Below are positions 11,467 through 22,939 of a DNA stretch of 64,000 nucleotides, piece by piece. Position numbers and translations under genes: made by a program. Position 1 is the stretch's first letter. Each line of letters opens with the position of its first letter. The notes beneath the pieces are model-generated. The model was not told the origin of the DNA. It did no database searches and saw only the letters and a list, made by a program, of their open reading frames with translations. The stretch comes from Purshia tridentata (taxonomy: Eukaryota; Streptophyta; Magnoliopsida; Rosales; Rosaceae), in contig QANT01003403.1 in NCBI GenBank assembly GCA_003254885.1, positions 124,001 to 188,000 on the forward strand, given 5' to 3'.

Positions 11467-14400
11467 ATGGATGAACAATTGGACGGAAGAGAAGGCATAC
11501 CAAAGGTACCCATACCAGGAAAGAGGAACATACTCATCACAAGCGCCTTGCCATATGTCAACAACGTCCCTCACCTTGGCACCATCATAGGCTGTAAGTA
11601 ATTCATTGCTCTTTCTTCATTTGCCTTGTTTTAGTTGTAATTTGTACATTTTGAATTGACATATATCATATATGTATGCATGTGTGTGCGTGCATGATGA
11701 TTCAGGTGTTCTGAGTGCTGATGTTTTTGCTCGATATTGTCGTCTTCGTGGATACAATGTCATATACATTTGTGGGACTGACGAGTATGGTACTGCAACA
11801 GAGACAAAGGCTAGGGAAGAGAATTGTACTCCACAGGAAATTTGTGACAAGTAAGTTGTGACAATTGTGTTGGCTGCTAATCCACTAACAGCTTTTAAGT
11901 TTTTGGGGTCTAGTGGTTGTTTAACATGTTATCGGAGTTATGAATCTTATTAATGTAGGAGGTCTTAGGTTTGAATCCTCCAATCCTCATTTTGCACTTC
12001 TTTTGGGTTGTAATGTCTGAATTTATCTGCTCCACGTGCATGATGGGATGCATATGAGAGAAGATGTTGAGTTGATATACATTGTTCACTCATTCCCTAA
12101 TAACTTAAGTTTTTGGAGTATAGTGTTTATCTAATATGGTGTGGGAGTTTGTTGCTAGTTTCATCTTGAACTGTTGGAGATTATGCCTCTTGGGATATGA
12201 ACAGAAAAGCATAAATTCTTAATTTGTGGTGCTTGCTTTTGTTGTAGATATTATGAAATTCATAAAGAGGTCTATAACTGGTTCGATATAAGTTTTGATG
12301 AATTTGGACGGACATCAACTCCTCAACAGACTGAAGTTTGCCAATCTATTTTCAATAAACTGATGGAGAACAGATGGCTTTCTGAAAACACAGTGCAGCA
12401 GGTATACTTGTACTTAGGCTGCATCTTTCTTGAAAGATTGAAAAATTCAATATACTGCTAACTTAGTTGATGTGCTATTTTATCTTTTTAATGGTTTTGA
12501 GTTTAACAACAATTTCAGCTCTTTTGCGAAACATGCAATCGTTTCTTGGCTGATCGGCTAGTGGAAGGCACTTGCCCATTGCTAGATTGCAATTATGATT
12601 CTGCACGTGGGGACCAATGTGATAAGTGCGGAAAGCTGTTGAATCCAACTGAACTGAAGGATCCTAGATGTAAAGTATGTTTCAGCTCTTGAAATTTCAT
12701 ACTTCCTGCCAATTTTGTTAGGATTTACTTGAAATTACATTTTCTTCTTTGTGCAAATTAGAGGTTCAAAGCCATTTCTTCTAAATATTCCCAGGTCAAA
12801 TTTATACTTGGAAACTGTAATCAACAGGTATGTCAGGGAAGGCCATGTATACGTGAGACAGAACATTTATTTCTAGAGCTCCCATTGCTGAAGGATAAAT
12901 TGGAAGAATATATCAATGACATTTCAGTTGCAGGATCTTGGAGCCAGAATGCTATTCAAACAACATATGCATGGATTAAAGAAGGGCTGAAGGCCCGTTG
13001 TATTACGCAGGATCTTAAGTGGGGAGTTCCTGTACCCCATGAAAAGTTCAAGGATAAGGTTAGCACCTGATTTCTGTAATTATTGTAGATTTGCCCTTTT
13101 GTTTTTGTAGCAGAGCACGTACTCATCTTTGTTGCATATTAGAAATTTGCAGGTTCCTTTGCTTTGTTACATATCATTTTACATTAGAAGATTGATAACT
13201 ATGTTTTCCAATTTTATGATGCTTAGGTTTTCTATGTATGGTTTGATGCTCCTATCGGTTATATCTCAATCACTTCATGCTACACGCCTGATTGGGAGAA
13301 GTGGTGGAAGAACCCTGAAAATGTTGAGCTGTACCAATTCATGGGCAAGGATAATGTGCCATTTCACACTGTAAGGATTTTCTCATGTCCTGTGTTCTGG
13401 AGTTCAGAGTTCCAAATCTACATGAAGTTTATTTTGTTTCCAATATTTGCTTATCTGCTTAGAACTGATTCCAGGTTATATTTCCATCTACACTTCTTGG
13501 AACCGGAGAGAAGTGGACATTGATGAAGAACATCAGTGTTACAGAATATTTGATGTACGAAACAGGTACGTGGGATCCATTCAAAGTGGTTATCATTATG
13601 GTGAATAGCCATACTAGCATAGCTCATGAGTCATGATCATGGTGGCTAGAATGCTATGATCTACATGGAAGTTTGATGTCTTCAAGTTTAAACTGTGTCT
13701 AATAATTTACTTTTTTCACTTTCTAACATTGAATGATGCTGCAGGAAAGTTCTCCAAGAGCAGGGGTATTGGAATTTTTGGCAATGATGTGCAAGAAACA
13801 AGCATTCCTGTAGAAGTTTGGCGATATTACTTGCTAACTAACAGGCCAGAGGTAATCTGTGTTTTTGCAGCTGCTGGTGATTTTCTTGTTGCATCCTACT
13901 TGGATACTTGCAAATTCTAATGGAATATTTTTATTTATTTAATCATGATTAGGTCTCAGACACAGTGTTTACATGGGCCGACTTACAAGCAAAGCTAAAT
14001 ACTGAGTTGCTGAATAATTTGGGCAATTTCATCAATCGAGTATTGAGCTTCATTGCAAAACCTCAAGGTTAGCAGACTGCAGACCAGAAATTCATGGAAA
14101 ATTTTATTTGTCAAGAAGAAATATTAAGTCGGGTTTCCTAGCTACCTATTTTATGATAAAAATTTTCTCCAGGACTCGGATATGGATCTATCGTTCCTGA
14201 TGCTTCAGGTGCAGAATCACATTCATTGACAAAAAGATTGGCAGAAAGAATTGGTACCTATGTGGACCAATACATAGAAGCAATGGAAAAGGTGAGTCCA
14301 TACGCAAAGCAATCTTTCCTATATGGCTATTGTCTTATTTAGAGCCCTGTTACTTTCATTTTTAAAGTATATTGTTTTACAAAAAGTTACACTATCTATT

Positions 14401-15258
14401 ACTTCCATTTTTGAATTTTACTGTTTTACAAAGAAGTTACGCTACTATAATTAATGTGACATATACAGGTGAAGCTAAAGCAAGCAATGAAAATTGCAAT
14501 GAGCATCTCCAGTGAGGGCAATGCATATTTGCAAGTAAGTTCATTAAAGCTTACTTTTTCTATGAGTCACAGATAAATTGATTGTTTAAAGTATCTTCAA
14601 TTATTGTTTACTGACTGTAATTTTGATATGTATGTAGGAGAGCCAATTCTGGAAGCTTTACAAGCAAGATAAAGCCTCCTGCTCTCTTGTTGTGAAAACT
14701 TCTGTGGGACTGGTTTACCTTCTTGCATGTTTGTTAGAACCTTTTATGCCTTCATTTTCTCTCAAGGTATGGCATTATGTCTTTGCATCCAGTACAATTT
14801 TGGTCACACAAAATACCTTCCAAGCCAAATGTTTGGCCTCATTATATCTACTCCTTCCCACCTTAATACTTCTCTGCATTTCATGTCCCAAAGGTACTAA
14901 AGGAGCTCAGTTTGCCCCCGGAAAATCAATTTTCGCTATGCGATGAGAATGGAGATCTTGAAATTGCAAAAAAACCTTGGGAATTAATACCTGCTGGTCA
15001 TAAGATTGGGACACCAGAACCTTTGTTTAAAGAATTGGTATATATATATATATTTCATGCATAATCAACCCCCAGTGTCCATTTTATTCTTTTTTCCAAA
15101 TGGTAATGTATTATTCATTCAACTTTTTGTGTTTACAGAAAGATGAAGATGTGGAGTCATTGAGGAATAAGTATTCTGGAAGTCAAGCTGAAAGGATTGC
15201 TAAGGGAGAAGCTGAAGCTAGGAAAGTAGCTGAGCAATTGCAGAAAATAAAACTTTAA
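11467..15258 (+). CDS. Methionyl-tRNA synthetase, cytosolic type, lacking the C-terminal tRNA-binding domain
   Basis: Fourteen exons: 11467-11593, 11706-11850, 12248-12401, 12519-12674, 12828-13058, 13227-13370, 13475-13565, 13745-13851, 13953-14067, 14173-14291, 14469-14534, 14638-14766, 14894-15037 and 15139-15258. All phases close and give 615 residues. An in-frame TAA two codons upstream fixes the start. This class I synthetase charges tRNA-Met. The HIGH motif is HLGT (36-39), where I recall HLGN in plants. KFSKS is at 351-355. A cysteine-rich zinc insertion with CxxC pairs lies at about residues 143-195, and the anticodon-binding helices follow. Arabidopsis cytosolic MetRS, as I recall it, is near 800 residues with an EMAPII/Arc1p-like C-terminal domain. 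Here a stop falls right after the linker (EQLQKIKL). It may be a diverged paralogue of a full-length gene elsewhere. Confidence 0.93.
11883..12180. mobile_element. Degenerate LTR-retroelement (TRIM-like) relic in MetRS intron 2
   Basis: Two related stretches, near 11895-11960 and 12105-12170, each carry a TTAAGTTTTTGG-like segment followed by a degenerate copy of the TGGTATCAGAGC-type primer-binding site seen after plant LTRs. No coding capacity is visible. The element is old and broken, and the ends are approximate. Confidence 0.3.
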
Positions 15259-15610
15259 TGTTTACTTGTAAAGTTGTATATATTCCCTGTTACATAGCTG
15301 CCACTCCCATGTGGTTAATATTTGAATAACAATTTTTATGAGTTTTGAAGGTTCCAAGTATTTTTCTGTTCCATATTACTTGTAAATTTGTAATACAATG
15401 TTTCTAGGACCAAGTAGCTCACTTCTCAAATGGAATATAGCTCTGCAAAAATAAAAATTATCTGTCTTCCAAATTTATCCTTTTAACAGTTTTAAGAAAT
15501 GGGGTTAAAGTTGCATATAGATAGACTGACAGAGTGATGCTGCAGAGCATTAAGTTGTGACTATGAAGTATGAACATTATCGCAAAAAAAGACAGAAAAA
15601 GAAAAGAAAA

Positions 15611-15660
15611 CCCCGTCTGCGGGAATCGAACCCGTGGGCTCTACCAGCTGAGTAAGACGG
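15611..15660 (-). pseudogene. tRNA-Lys(UUU)-like relic lacking the anticodon arm
   Basis: Read on the minus strand, the 50 nt begin with the acceptor half CCGTCT, then a D-arm (ACTCAGCTGGTAGAG), then directly a T-arm (CGGGTTCGATTCCCG) and the acceptor partner AGACGG. Acceptor, D-arm and T-arm pairings are intact, so both polymerase III box elements survive. The roughly 22 nt of the anticodon arm and variable loop are missing. The sequence around the boxes matches what I recall of plant cytosolic tRNA-Lys(UUU). It cannot work as a normal elongator tRNA. It lies between the MetRS and PIG-S genes, about 135 bases before the PIG-S start and on the opposite strand. Confidence 0.7.
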
Positions 15661-15795
15661 CATTTGCAAGTAGCTTTCAAAACTTCATATTTTCAACGAC
15701 CTTTAGCTCCCAACTAAAAGTAACCAACTCTTTGTTGCTCGATTTGAGTAAAACAGCTCGAACTCAGGAGCTTCAGTGCCTCAACCTCAACAACA

Positions 15796-18700
15796 ATGGC
15801 GGAAATCACAGAACCGCTCATACTTGCAACAGAAACATCAAAACCAGGAGAACCAGCATCAGGCTTCGATCCTGAAACGATGCGCAAAACCAAACCAGGA
15901 CTCAAGCGACTCATCCTAACCGTCTCAGTCCTCTTCTCTTTCATTCTAGGTCTCTCTCTCTCTCTGTTTGTCTCGCTATCTCTTATTTCTATTTACTGCT
16001 TTTTAACATTGGTTTTGTATATAGGTGTTCCATTCATATACAAGTCCGTCGAAATCTACCGCGCGCCACTCCCATTCCGCGAAATCGATTCCCTCTCGGC
16101 CGAAATCGATTCCAATCCACTGCTATTCCCATGTCGTTTCCAAGCAATCTTCATCGGTTTCGACTGGGAATCCTCCATTACCTCTCTTGAATCTTCCATT
16201 CTCGGCCAAATGACCAAATTGACCTCCCAAACCCCTCAATGCGGCACCTGTAGCCCCAACCACACGGTCTCAGTAGTCCTAGACTCCGACTCCCACTGCC
16301 TCCAATCCCAAGCCGGCTCGTGTTCGTGGAAATGCGGCGCCTTCCGGGTAGTTGATTTCAACGGCGACGATGAGGCCGTGGATGAGGTCCTGGAGTCTGT
16401 GTTTGGAGGTTGTTCGGGTTCGGGTTCGGAGTCAGAGTCGAAGTCGGGTGGAGAGGTGTATAGTGTGGTGGTGATAAATACGAGGGAGGAGGTGAGAGCG
16501 GTGGTGGGCAAATATAGGCACGCTTGGATTGTCGGTAGGGTTTCGGAGGCGGAGGCGGTGTCAAGGGCGGCGGAGTTATTTGTGAAAGTGTTTTTGAATG
16601 GCGGGAAGGAGGAGGGACTGATTCATGGAGAGTTCATGCCTGTTGGTGCTGATGGAATGGTTGTTCTTTCGTTTAATTTGATCAATGCAGACCCACGTGA
16701 TGGGATTTATGATTGGTATGGAGCTTCATATATTTAGCTCACTTGTTATGAATGTTATGGTACTTTGTCTGTTCATGGTGTTATGCTAACATCACTTTGT
16801 TTGTTTGAATGATGATTAGCTTCTTATTTTTTTGGTAAAAACTTTTTGCTTGATCTAAGTTGTGGTGGAAGCTAAGTCGAATGGTCATTCCTATTTTGTA
16901 TATACTTGAACACTTGTTGAAGTTTAAGTCTCAAAAACCTATATTCAAGTATGCCCATCATGCATTCCCTCATACCTGCAGGGACTTTCAAACAGTAGAT
17001 GAGACTCTGTTGGCCCCACTTATCGAGGCTATGAGACCAGTAGCTAACATAAGTGTGGAGAGTCAGGTAATAGATTTTCTGTTTTTTTGGTATTATAGCC
17101 AATCTGGGTTGTCATCTTATCAGGTTGTGGTCTGGTTTTGTTGTTTTCTCCTTGCGCAGGTGTTATACCATACGCCCAAGTCCTCACTGTCTTACTGGGA
17201 TGACAAGTGGGACAGCTACATCTTTAGTACCAAGGATCTTCCTTTCTTTGTAAGCTTCATTAAGCCTTTTTCTTCTCGGTTATGAATCTATGATTGTTAA
17301 ATAGAGAAATAATGATAATAGTCACATTTTCTTTAGATTCCTGAATGTTTTGGTACAAACTCTAACAACCATTCATATACATGCATATGTTTTTCTAGTT
17401 CCATATATTCATATATGTATCCATGTGAAAACTTTTTAATCCTGGAATTATTATTATTATTATCATATCCTTTCACGTAATCAGTTAAATTTAATAGGTG
17501 AATTCAAATGAATGGCACTTGGACACATCAATTGCAGCTGGTGGGAGGTCAAAGATGCTGCACTTTGTGGTGTATATTTCTAACTCAATCCTTTTTGTTA
17601 ATTATTTATATACTTTCTGATGGTTTGGTATGATCATGTCTAGTTGAAATGCAGTGCATATTAGTTGATTAATCATGTGATATATCATGAGCATTTTGGG
17701 ATATTTGCATTTTAGTGGATGAAATCCGATTACAATCCATTCACAACTGACAATGTCAGTTTTCCTTTCTTCCTTTCCCCCTTCTTTTTGTTTCCAGATA
17801 CATACCATCTGCAGACGAGAGCCCTCTTCTCCTAAAACTTCCAGATGGAGAGATTTCAAAGACAAACAGCTTTATATCTCCCGTTAGCTATCATGCCTTT
17901 CTCATCATATATATAGTGTTATCCCATTTTTCTAGTGAAATTTTCTGATGTGACTAAATTTTGATGATTGGCATATTACAGATGTGGGGAGGCATTATTG
18001 TTTGGAACCCAACTTCGTGGAATGACTCAGAAAGTAAGCATCCTGCTAGACATACAATTTCGCATCAGGTTAGATGCTTTTTTTAAGTTATTTTATAATA
18101 TTGTTGATGTGTATGACCAGTTCATCTTTTGAACATGGACTTTAAAATTTCAAAGTGGAAGTGCATCAAAGTGAAAAGAATCATATGTGAATATTTGTAA
18201 AACAATATTAGTGTATAGTTTAAAGCACTACACACAGTTTATACATGTGGAAATACCTAGGAAGATACATAATAGAATCCGTATGGTACGAAATATGAAG
18301 TAAGCCAATCAAAACCCCATCGTCTTTCTAATTAAAATTCCCGTGCCATCATCATGCTAAGTGATTTATTTTAGTATGACTAATATTCGTAGAAAGATGG
18401 AAAAGTTAGAGTGGAGAAGCTTTAATACTACTGGGATTAGCATGAATTACTTTGGCTTTGGTTTATGTTATATCTTTTATTGGCCACAAAGCATATGATG
18501 TACAGATTATTTTCTTTCTTATTTCATTTGCTTTAACTTAAAGAGGACTTTTTTAAAATCATCAATTATTATTAAGCTCAAAATGACTAGAAGTCCATAT
18601 TCTATTATCGCAGATGGGTTCTAGTTAATTTTCTCAAGATTGATGCATGCACATTCTGAAACAGGATCTTCAGGAGGTTTTTGAAGTTTTCATGGGGCAG

Positions 18701-19796
18701 TTCCGGCAACTTTTTGGTTTTAAATCTGATAATTTGTATGTTGGGGCTTCAGGCACATCCACGCTTTTAGCTAGTGAAAGAGGCTTCACGGTATGGTAAG
18801 AACAGTAAATCAAGTCAGAAACCTGGTGATTATAATAAATTTGCAGCATGTGTGTCTTGTGCCCGCCAATATGAGGGTATTCTTACTGGTCAGTCTTCTG
18901 CAGGGAATTGGATGTCCTGTCGCGGATGCATACATGTTTTAATCTTCATTCATGTGCTACAACCCTTGGATCTCTTTCCAGATTGGTATGTTATGAGTTT
19001 GCTCTCTCTTCATTTAGGCATGAATGAACCTATTTCCCAAATTCAGCCAGATTCTCTTCTTTAAGAGTGACAATTTTCTCCTTGCAGGTTCAATCATTGC
19101 CAAGGATGATTATCATGGATGAAATTGGGAAGCAGGTAACTTATCAAGATGATTTTTGTTTATGATTAACTTATCAGCATTTGTAGTTTATTTATATGAA
19201 AATTTGTGCTTCTAATATGTTCTGCACATGGTAAGATAATAAGTAGCTAAATTTTATGGCGGCGTCTCCTTGAGCAGGTAAAGTATTCTTTGGAGGCAGC
19301 AAAATTGGCTCAAACTAATGCCTCCCTTGGTGTCTATGATGCTTCGGCTGGTATGTTTGTATGCGCCTTTGTTGATCCTAGTTTACTCATGGCTTCATTT
19401 GAAGGATTAATTGTCTAAATCTCATATTGCAAGGAAACTCATACGAATAGTTGTTTTATTGTCAGTGTCTTCTAGGCAAGCACGGTCTCTAGCAGAGGAT
19501 GCGTTTTTTCATCCTTCAATCATGTCTGTCAGCTACTATTCGTTTGAGCACTGTTTTGCTGTCTATTCGGTTTGTTACCAATACCTTCTTATACCAACAC
19601 TAAAAATTTTTGTTTGATAGACAATTTGTGAGGCAACTACTATTCTCATATGTACACTCTTCTGCTATGTGCACAGCCTTTCTTTCTGCCAGTTTCAATG
19701 CATGTTCTCCTGGCTGCCCTAAGAGAATGGAGAAGATACAAGAAAGAAAATAAGAAGTACCTGGTATGGAAGGCCAAAGTGAAGGAAGCATCTTGA
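15796..19796 (+). CDS. PIGS: GPI transamidase subunit PIG-S
   Basis: Thirteen exons: 15796-15949, 16025-16715, 16982-17066, 17160-17249, 17498-17571, 17798-17882, 17982-18068, 18665-18795, 18904-18985, 19088-19135, 19278-19350, 19466-19569 and 19677-19796. All phases close and give 607 residues. PIG-S is a subunit of the ER complex that cleaves the C-terminal signal of a precursor protein and attaches it to a GPI anchor. Visible marks are a basic stretch and first membrane span at about 33-52, the family motif SVEIYRAPLPF after it, a long lumenal domain, and a second hydrophobic segment near the C-terminus (FFLPVSMHVLLAA) with a basic tail. Intron 1 is 75 nt, a multiple of three, without a stop. 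The gene lies about 16 kb from PIG-T, the partner subunit. Confidence 0.95.
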
Positions 19797-20240
19797 TCGT
19801 ATCAATACAGTTGTTCTAGCTCACAGTGTTAAATGTGTTTCTTTGCGGCCTTGGGGTTAGCCTAAGTGATGCAGGAAGTAGGGAAAAACAATCTTATTTC
19901 TGCTGGTTTCCCTTGTGGTTTTAGGTTGTAATTTTTTTGTTCTCACTATATATATCATCCAAAGAAAGATAGCTAGAGATGTTTGAAGTTACGTTATTAT
20001 GATGGCCAAAAATAGAGCAAGTTTTACATGTGGCTCCTTTATCAAATGTCATGTATTTATTAAAATTTTCCCTCAACACAAATAGGATGATAATTGTCAT
20101 TGACAATCTTCACCAGTTCAGTAAAATGCCAAGAGTACCATTCTCTGCAGACAAGTGACAAAACAAGCTTTATCATCAAAGATCTAGAAGAATTTGACTG
20201 AAGCACGTATTTATAGAAGGAAGCAAGTTTCACCAAGAAT
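19797..20240. other. Intergenic, PIG-S 3' region
   Basis: About 440 bases holding the presumed PIG-S 3' UTR. No other gene is seen. Confidence 0.5.
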
Positions 20241-20272
20241 TCCTAATCCTAATCCTAATCCTAATCCTAATT
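20241..20272. repeat. CCTAAT hexamer repeat
   Basis: About five copies of CCTAAT just upstream of the F-box pseudogene. It differs from the plant telomere unit CCCTAAA, so I call it a plain microsatellite. Confidence 0.8.
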
Positions 20273-20294
20273 AGAGTAGGATAACTGGATCAAG

Positions 20295-21912
20295 TTGTTA
20301 TATATAATAATGAATGTAAAGCATGATTTGTCCTATCGGCATTCTCATATTGCTAGATCAAAGATGAAGATTCAGATTCAGATTGTATGCATCGGTTGTC
20401 TTGTGGGTGTGACTCTATACCATTGCTTCAATCTATTCCAATCCAAGAGAGGTAGCAAGAGAAACCAAAACATAGACAGAAACAATTGGCAGACACCACC
20501 TCACGATATTATGGAGATGATTTTACTGCGCCTGAATTTAGGTGATCGAATACGTTTAAGCGTTGTCTGTAAGTCTTGGCAGTCAATTGCTTTGCGAAGA
20601 GACATCCGTTGTCCTCCACACAACTCCCATGGTCACTAGTCTCTGATGTTGATTATTTCTCAAATTTCAATAACTACTTAAAATTTTTCAGTCTATCTGA
20701 TGGCAAAGTTGGCAAGTTGACGCTGCCTAAGCCAGTTCAAGGAGGGTGTTCTCAAGGTTGGTTGATTATAGTCCAGGAAAAAGGACTCAACTCTGAAATC
20801 TTTCTATTCAATCCGATTTCAGGAGTCCAACACCAACTTCCATCCTTGAGAACAATTCCAAGTTTCCATGAGTTTGTAAGAACCACAGATTGGGAACATT
20901 TTGGTGCCTATTCTTTTTGTGATCAAGTTGCATATTCAGGAGTCCAACACCAACTTCCATCCTTGAGAAAAATTCCAAGTTTCCATGAGTTTGTAAGAAC
21001 CACAGATTGGGAACATTTTGGTGCCTATTCTTTTTGTTATCAAGTTGCATTATCTACCTCATATATTAATTCACAAGATTGTATGATAGCAGCAGCTTTT
21101 GGTTATGGATTAAGTTTGTGTAGACCTGGAGACAAAACATGGAGTGTCTTCCAAGTATTAGATGATCATGATCAGGAGCAAAGAATTGATGATATTTTCT
21201 TTTCTTCTTCTGGTATACTATGCGCCTTGGTTACCGCTGGGGATGTTAGTAATGATATGAACGGTGTCGTTGCATCAGCTCGCAACTTAAGCTTCGCAGA
21301 TCATGCATTGCAATTGAAGTTGATCTATAGCAAAGCAGATCACTTGACAAATGCCCCAAGCATTGAACATCATGACGACTATATAATCTAGTTAAGTTTG
21401 GTGTACTCCTCATATTTGTTAGAATCAACAACCAGCAATGAAGTTTTGGTAATCCAGAAACTTGCTGATATTTTTGTTAAGATAGTAAATAATGATGATG
21501 ATGATGATGATGATGATGTTTATGAAGGCAATGATGGCAATGAGGAAGGCAACAACTTGGAAGGTAATATCAATGAAGATGGAGGAGAAGCTGGTAATGG
21601 CCACAATTTAGTTGTTAATGATATTAATATGGAGGAACTTGAAGACTTGGTATCTGACACTTCATACGAGAGGACAGCGACTTTAAAAGTATTCAACGTC
21701 GATCTGGAGACGGCAACTGTCTAATTGCGGTACACAATTTAGGGGAGGAATTATTGTTTTTGGCAGACTCTGGTGCATTCTCCCTCCCAGCAAGTGATTT
21801 CAAAGAGTTACATAGGAATTGTATTTATTTTGCAGCAAATAATTACACGAGTCACCGTTGTTTAAAGCCATATATTTGCCATGAGATTGGCATATTTGAT
21901 CTTGCTATGAAA
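20295..21912 (+). pseudogene. F-box/DUF295 protein pseudogene with internal duplication
   Basis: An F-box (WQTPPHDIMEMILLRLNL through SVVCKSWQSIAL, about 20484-20592) is followed by a beta-propeller-like DUF295 region. The frame breaks near 20620, where the F-box frame ends at a stop and the downstream part continues in another frame; an extra CA dinucleotide would explain it. A stop ends that frame at 21389-21391, and family-like sequence goes on past it, with a Asp-repeat tract from (GAT)n at about 21491-21518. A further frame change lies near 21722, after which residues such as LGEELLFLADSGAFSLP recall the DUF295 end. A 117-bp direct duplication (20821-20937 and 20938-21052) adds 39 residues in frame. 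F-box/DUF295 genes form large, fast-turnover plant families. A TATA-like stretch sits at about 20298-20308. Confidence 0.85.
20821..21052 (+). repeat. 117-bp tandem duplication inside the F-box pseudogene
   Basis: Unit 1 is 20821-20937 and unit 2 is 20938 to about 21052. They are nearly identical and in frame (39 codons), so the duplication is younger than the gene's other decay. A third partial copy lies at 22124-22179. Confidence 0.9.
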
Positions 21913-22123
21913 AAAATTAAGTGATCATTTTCAAGTGTTATATTGTCAAAACGATCTAAACTCGCTTGGTTGCTTCCAAGTTTACGGTAGACATATATAT
22001 ACATAGATCAAAAATTATATATTTGCTTAAGAATTCTTGTTGCATATTATTATTGAGACTACTTTTATTACTTGTACTATATATTGTCCTAGTCGATTTT
22101 CATAATTTACAACTGTGATTTCC

Positions 22124-22179
22124 GGAGTCCAACACCAACTTCCATCCTTGAGAACAATTCCAAGTTTTCATGAGTTTGG
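22124..22179 (+). pseudogene. Detached shard of the F-box duplication unit
   Basis: About 56 bases nearly identical to the start of the 117-bp unit at 20821. It is isolated, with AT-rich DNA on both sides, and has no coding capacity of its own. Confidence 0.8.
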
Positions 22180-22319
22180 AAAATTTTTATGAATTTTTAC
22201 GAATTTTTTTCATTCTTTAAATATTTTCCAACGCTAATTAATATCAGACGTGAGATCACCAACGGCCACTAAAAAGAATGGCCTAGATCAAGCTAGCGCA
22301 CAGGAATTTATGAAAAAAA

Positions 22320-22410
22320 GAAAGAAAAAAGGAAGCATTAGAGTTAACATGCAGGACGAAAAAACTTTGATTCTGATTCCAGATGGTGTTCCGAAAGTGG
22401 TGGACACAAT
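22320..22410 (+). pseudogene. BAHD acyltransferase gene fragment
   Basis: A short piece reading GSIRVNMQDEKTLILIPDGV matches RSIAVNMQDERTSTILIPVDV of the BAHD gene at about 28507-28580. The DNA is similar too, with small differences. Only this internal piece of the gene is present. It probably came from a copy of the neighbouring BAHD gene or a relative. Confidence 0.7.
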
Positions 22411-22939
22411 ACCAACTTTTGTAACGCATTAGTTATATTTCTTGATCAATTTGGATTAAACGGGTGGTAAATATGTCAAACCCGATCATACAAGTTTTGC
22501 TAGCCCGACTTGAAATGCATCAGTTAAAAAAATAATGTTATTAGGACGTGTTCAGCTAATCATCACTTAACCCAAACGACAACGTTCCGGATATTTAGTG
22601 AAGGCAAGAACACATGGAAAAACAAATTTTGGAACAGAAGCACAAATTGTCAATGCGTACTAAAGGTTATTTATAAGTTGAACAAATAATTTTCAAGACA
22701 GCGACACAGTAAATTCATTAAAATTTAAATCTCCAGCTGTTCCAAGCTAACAATTTCAAATGGTTTATATCAATAATCAGCTCACTGAAGCCACTTACAG
22801 CGATGCATACTAGAGAAAGAAAAAAAAACAAGATGGAAGGGGGTAAAAAGAAAAAGTTACAGGTTGATACTAGTCAAAACAAAACCTGCTGGATTGAACA
22901 TGATGAGATCAGGTAACGAAACTGATCCACCCTCAAATG

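Noticed and set aside
16025-16737. PIG-S as a single long exon with the 75-nt segment translated
   Set aside because: The frame is open, but the family sequence is continuous only when the 75 nt are removed (FILG then VPFIYKSVEIYRAP).
20241-20272. Interstitial telomere repeat
   Set aside because: The unit is CCTAAT, not the plant telomere CCCTAAA.
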